Shown here: positions 7,320 to 9,105 of the stretch, in pieces | How the letters are laid out: every line of letters starts with the position of its first letter | Numbering within the stretch: the first letter of the stretch is position 1 | Origin: Methanobacteriota archaeon | GTDB taxonomy: Archaea; Halobacteriota; Methanosarcinia; Methanosarcinales; Methanosarcinaceae | Direction: 5' to 3' | DNA length: 9,105 bases | Assembly (NCBI GenBank): GCA_030837265.1 | Contig: JAUPKV010000365.1 | Location: 1-9,105 of the forward strand | The notes under the pieces: model-generated | What the model was told of the DNA's origin: nothing | Database searches by the model: none | Seen by the model: the letters and a program-made list of their open reading frames with translations, nothing else | Made by a program: the position numbers and the translations under genes

Positions 7320-7343
7320 ATGAGACAGATATCTGCATTTTAG
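7320..7343 (+). CDS. seven-codon minigene with ideal SD, or stub of a lost gene
   Basis: ATG at 7320 opens MRQISAF and stops at TAG (7341-7343). A perfect GGAGG lies at 7308-7312, 7 bases before the ATG, the same spacing as for carB, and an AT-rich TATA-like stretch (ATATTATATTA) is at 7293-7303. The start signals are as good as those of any real gene in the window, yet the frame ends at once. It could be a leader peptide, but no downstream gene follows closely (the next start is 775 bases away). More likely it is the intact 5' end of a gene whose body was deleted. The function is unknown. Confidence 0.3.
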   Translation: MRQISAF

Positions 7344-7661
7344 GCCAAATCTATTTTTTCATTTGAGTATAGAATCGACTCAATTTAAGAGGAAAGAGAA
7401 ATTTGTTCGATTAAAAATTTAAGGATTTTATTTTTGGGAGAAATAGCTTTTTTAAGATAATATCACTCAAGTTCGGTAGATATAATTTCTATACAGGGAT
7501 CGAGGTCTCATTGTGTCTGTGTGTCGAGTTAGTTTTATTCAACACTATTATATAAAAATCCAAGTATAGGAATAAGTTTATTTGACCTCCAATATATCTT
7601 TTATGGTTAAATTATAAAATTATTTAGAAATAGTTTCAAACTTTCTCTTGGAGAGCAGATG

Positions 7662-7697
7662 CTTTCCAATACAAAAGTTACAGAAAGTTTTGGAAAG
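7662..7697. repeat. 8-bp perfect inverted repeat with 20-base spacer
   Basis: CTTTCCAA at 7662-7669 pairs with TTGGAAAG at 7690-7697. The spacer carries AAAGTT twice, giving a repeated interior. It could fold as an RNA hairpin or be a protein-binding site. It immediately precedes a TATA-like palindrome CTATATATAG at 7703-7712. No gene is close enough to assign a role. Confidence 0.45.
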
Positions 7698-7731
7698 GAA
7701 ATCTATATATAGTCAATCTCTAAACGTTTAC

Positions 7732-7884
7732 TCAAGTTCTTTCGACGGTGGTAAAATTTGAATATAGATCCTGCATCAAAACAGGCTCTCTAATATCAAC
7801 CAGCAAATCACTTCTAGATTTCCAGGCAAGGTATCTCAAATGTCCTTTCTGAAGAAATAAGTGGAATGAAGAAGTTTTGCTCGA
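7732..7884 (-). pseudogene. 50-codon protein-like fragment on the minus strand
   Basis: On the minus strand the frame from 7884 to the TGA at 7734-7732 is open and unusually protein-like for an AT-rich gap. It includes KGHLRYLAWKSRSDLLVDI, then REPVLMQDLYSNF, and ends TTVERT. A TAA at 7887-7885 closes it upstream and there is no plausible start or SD, so it is at best the end of a decayed gene or part of a dispersed repeat element. I do not recognise it as a named family. Confidence 0.35.
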
Positions 7885-7922
7885 TTATACGAATAAATCT
7901 GGCAGAAGTAGAAAAAACCTAA

Positions 7923-7945
7923 CTGAATAACGTAATTCTATTCAG
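7923..7945. repeat. 7-bp inverted repeat, possible hairpin
   Basis: CTGAATA at 7923-7929 pairs with TATTCAG at 7939-7945 around a 9-base loop. An AT-rich stretch (AAAATTAATTATTTC) follows on the plus strand. It could end a short rightward transcript, but the stem is AT-rich and weak, and no confirmed gene leads into it. Confidence 0.4.
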
Positions 7946-8059
7946 AAAATTAATTATTTCAACGCCAATTCAATTATTTTTATTTCTGTGGAGAGTATAA
8001 CTCAGGCTATTAAACACGAAATTTGTTAAAATTATATTTAAATATCAGAAAATTAATTA
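7942..8059. repeat. 15-bp direct repeat, copies at 7942-7956 and 8045-8059
   Basis: TCAGAAAATTAATTA occurs twice, 103 bases apart start to start. The second copy is directly downstream of the likely TATA box of the Yip1 gene; the first overlaps the right arm of the 7923-7945 inverted repeat. A partial third copy, ATCAGAATTTATTA, begins at 8062. The bases are A/T-rich but a 15-base exact match is more than expected by chance. Spaced regulator sites or a small duplication are both possible. Confidence 0.7.
8032..8044 (+). promoter_or_regulatory. possible TATA box for the Yip1/COG1361 unit
   Basis: TTATATTTAAATA resembles an archaeal TATA box. Initiation about 25 bases downstream would be near 8065, leaving a leader of about 55 bases before the ATG at 8119. 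Other AT-rich matches nearby weaken the call. Confidence 0.4.
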
Positions 8060-8118
8060 ACATCAGAATTTATTATGTAAAATTTGTTGAATGCAGTTTA
8101 AAATTTAGAGGAAAAGAT

Positions 8119-8754
8119 ATGAAAACTTTATTATTTAATCCCAATTTATTTTTCAGCGAGAAATTGAAAACTGAGGTCAGTTTTAAATACCCTCTATTGA
8201 TAATGCTTGTCACATCTTTAATTGCTATAGGTTCAAGCTTTCTAATTATGAACAAAATTAAAGAATCCCTTCCTTCTGAAGCAAGTTCTGTTATGCTTTT
8301 TGTGATTTTAGGTGGTGTCATCGGAGCATTGATTGGGACATTTGTATATTGGATCATATTGACTGGAATTTTCTATTTAATTTCATCTGTTTTTCATTCC
8401 GTGGGTTCTTTTAAAAGGACGCTGGAGTTTGTAAGCTATGGATTTGTGCCGCAAATATTCAGCGGCATTGTAAGTCTTTTTGTTTTTTATACATTGCTAC
8501 CCACATTAAATGCTTCGTCACAAAATCCACAACTTTTTGCAGAAAATCTTACAAAGATGTTGGCAAATAACCCTCTATCTCTCACAGCGCAAACATTTGG
8601 AATTCTGTGTTTCTTAGTTTCTGCAAACATTTGGGTATTTGCACTCATACATGCACGAAATATGTCAGTAAAAAATGCCATCATCACTGTCGGTATTCCA
8701 GTAGGTATTTCTCTTATTTACCAGGCTTACGTATTAATCGGAGGGCTGACTTGA
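8119..8754 (+). CDS. Yip1-family integral membrane protein
   Basis: The 211-residue protein starts at ATG 8119, not at the upstream in-frame TTG at 8023: AGAGG at 8107-8111 lies 7 bases before the ATG, and the extra 32 residues from 8023 are AT-rich noise. The short cytosolic start KTLLFNPNLFFSEKLKTEVS is typical of archaeal Yip1-domain proteins (Pfam Yip1). Hydrophobic segments lie at about 25-44, 59-89 (long), 105-129, 158-178 and 185-208, giving about five helices, the usual number. Conserved-looking positions include GGVIGALIG at 65-73, FKRTLEFVSYGFVPQIF at 98-114 and LIHARNMS at 176-183. Eukaryotic Yip1 works in vesicle traffic; archaeal members have no established role. It overlaps the next gene by TTGA, so the two are probably made together. 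Codon use is AT-richer than carAB. Confidence 0.85.
   Translation: MKTLLFNPNLFFSEKLKTEVSFKYPLLIMLVTSLIAIGSSFLIMNKIKESLPSEASSVMLFVILGGVIGALIGTFVYWIILTGIFYLISSVFHSVGSFKRTLEFVSYGFVPQIFSGIVSLFVFYTLLPTLNASSQNPQLFAENLTKMLANNPLSLTAQTFGILCFLVSANIWVFALIHARNMSVKNAIITVGIPVGISLIYQAYVLIGGLT
8740..8745 (+). promoter_or_regulatory. Shine-Dalgarno site that supports a TTG start
   Basis: GGAGGG, formed by the isoleucine-glycine-glycine codons near the end of the Yip1 gene, lies 5 bases before TTG at 8751-8753. The first in-frame ATG downstream is 58 codons later, inside the conserved domain, so the SD and the signal peptide together fix TTG as the start. Confidence 0.75.
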
Positions 8755-9105
8755 TACAAAAACTAACAGTAAGGCTGCTTCCAATTCTTATACTGTTAAC
8801 ACTTTCCATAATTCAAGCTGCGGGAGATACTACTGTAAGGCCAACTGTCGAATTAAGCTATCAATTAGACCCTCCCACACTTTTCCCAGGGGATAACGGG
8901 ACTGTTACCATATCTCTTAAGAATATGGCAACCGGAGATGTTTACGTACAGGAGGACAGTAAAACATTCGATATGAATGCATATATTGTTAGTGCATCGC
9001 TTATTGGAACTGATGAAATTGAAGTATTGGGTAAGGGTTATTCGAATATAGGTTTGATAGGACCTGGAGACACATTGAATTTAACATTTAACGTCAAGAC
9101 CAAAA
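8751..9105 (+). CDS. exported COG1361-like surface protein, N-terminal 118 residues (cut by window edge)
   Basis: From the TTG at 8751 the frame stays open to the window end. Residues 1-24 form a signal peptide: IQKLTVR, a hydrophobic stretch LLPILILLTLSII, and an AA pair near the cleavage point. The mature part begins with a beta-rich, Ig-like segment: VELSYQLDPPTLFPGDNG at 33-50, TVTISLKN at 51-58 and GPGDTLNLTFNVK at 104-116. This PGD-G-TVT-LKN pattern is that of the COG1361 (S-layer-domain-like) proteins frequent in Methanosarcina, which usually carry several such repeats and often end in a membrane anchor; the rest lies right of the window. Its start codon overlaps the Yip1 stop by TTGA. 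In the genomes I recall, such pairs may be followed by ABC-type exporter genes, which cannot be seen here. The function is unknown. Confidence 0.8.
   Translation, partial: MIQKLTVRLLPILILLTLSIIQAAGDTTVRPTVELSYQLDPPTLFPGDNGTVTISLKNMATGDVYVQEDSKTFDMNAYIVSASLIGTDEIEVLGKGYSNIGLIGPGDTLNLTFNVKTK

Larger units (their letters stand above)
6978..8118. other. long AT-rich intergenic region without a convincing gene
   Basis: About 1.14 kb lies between the divergent carA and Yip1 genes. The carA-proximal 100 bases hold the carA promoter and leader. Bases 7146-7343 are less AT-rich and hold a 44-codon open frame without a start, then a seven-codon minigene with an ideal SD. The rest is mostly AT-rich, with a 50-codon open fragment on the minus strand (7732-7884), inverted repeats at 7114-7127, 7662-7697 and 7923-7945, and a 15-bp direct repeat at 7942 and 8045. 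I found no tRNA cloverleaf, known riboswitch or insertion-sequence ends. The mixture looks like a graveyard of gene remnants, possibly with a small RNA gene. Confidence 0.7.

Noticed and set aside
7659..7712. 17-codon plus-strand frame beginning MLSNTKV after GGAGAG
   Set aside because: The SD-like bases are only a few nucleotides from the ATG, the frame coincides with an inverted repeat, and its end is the CTATATATAG palindrome; not convincing as a gene.
7866..7922. 18-codon plus-strand frame beginning MKKFCSII
   Set aside because: No real SD at proper spacing, very short, and overlaps the more protein-like minus-strand fragment; chance is sufficient.
8023..8118. Upstream TTG start that would add 32 residues to the Yip1 protein
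   Set aside because: No SD precedes 8023, the added residues are noise from AT-rich DNA that includes the likely TATA box, and the ATG at 8119 has AGAGG at ideal spacing and a family-typical start.

Overview
The window reads as chromosomal DNA of a methanogenic archaeon, most likely Methanosarcina. The reasons are archaeal-type promoters (AT-rich TATA boxes), Shine-Dalgarno sites of the GGAGGTGA type, moderately GC-rich housekeeping genes separated by long AT-rich gaps, and a Yip1-family gene followed by a COG1361-type exported protein, a pairing I associate with Methanosarcinales. The genus is inferred from style and protein resemblance, not from a marker gene.

Layout: (1) 1-790, minus strand: first 263 codons of argG (argininosuccinate synthase), cut by the window edge. 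(2) 791-1213: divergent intergenic region with two separate short tandem-repeat arrays, six 14-bp units and then three to four 13-bp units. (3) 1214-2380, plus strand: an exported protein of the CrtC/AttH lipocalin-like type, with an intact GYHDHNWG motif. (4) 2381-2571: convergent gap with a hairpin that can serve both strands as terminator. (5) 2572-6977, minus strand: carA-carB operon for carbamoyl-phosphate synthetase, stop and start overlapping by one base, with a strong SD for carB inside the end of carA. (6) 6978-8118: about 1.1 kb of AT-rich DNA without a convincing gene, holding the carA promoter and leader, a seven-codon minigene with an ideal SD, two open-frame fragments, inverted repeats and a 15-bp direct repeat. 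(7) 8119-8754, plus strand: five-helix Yip1-family membrane protein, overlapping by TTGA with (8) 8751-9105, plus strand: start of a secreted or cell-surface COG1361-like protein that begins with TTG and runs off the window.

Functionally, CarAB makes carbamoyl phosphate from glutamine, bicarbonate and ATP for pyrimidines and for citrulline; ArgG uses citrulline in the next-to-last step of arginine synthesis. The two loci therefore belong to connected pathways and lie on the same strand, but the oppositely oriented lipocalin-like gene sits between them. The Yip1/COG1361 pair is an unrelated envelope unit of unknown function that probably continues past the right edge. No tRNA, rRNA, CRISPR array or complete insertion sequence was seen.
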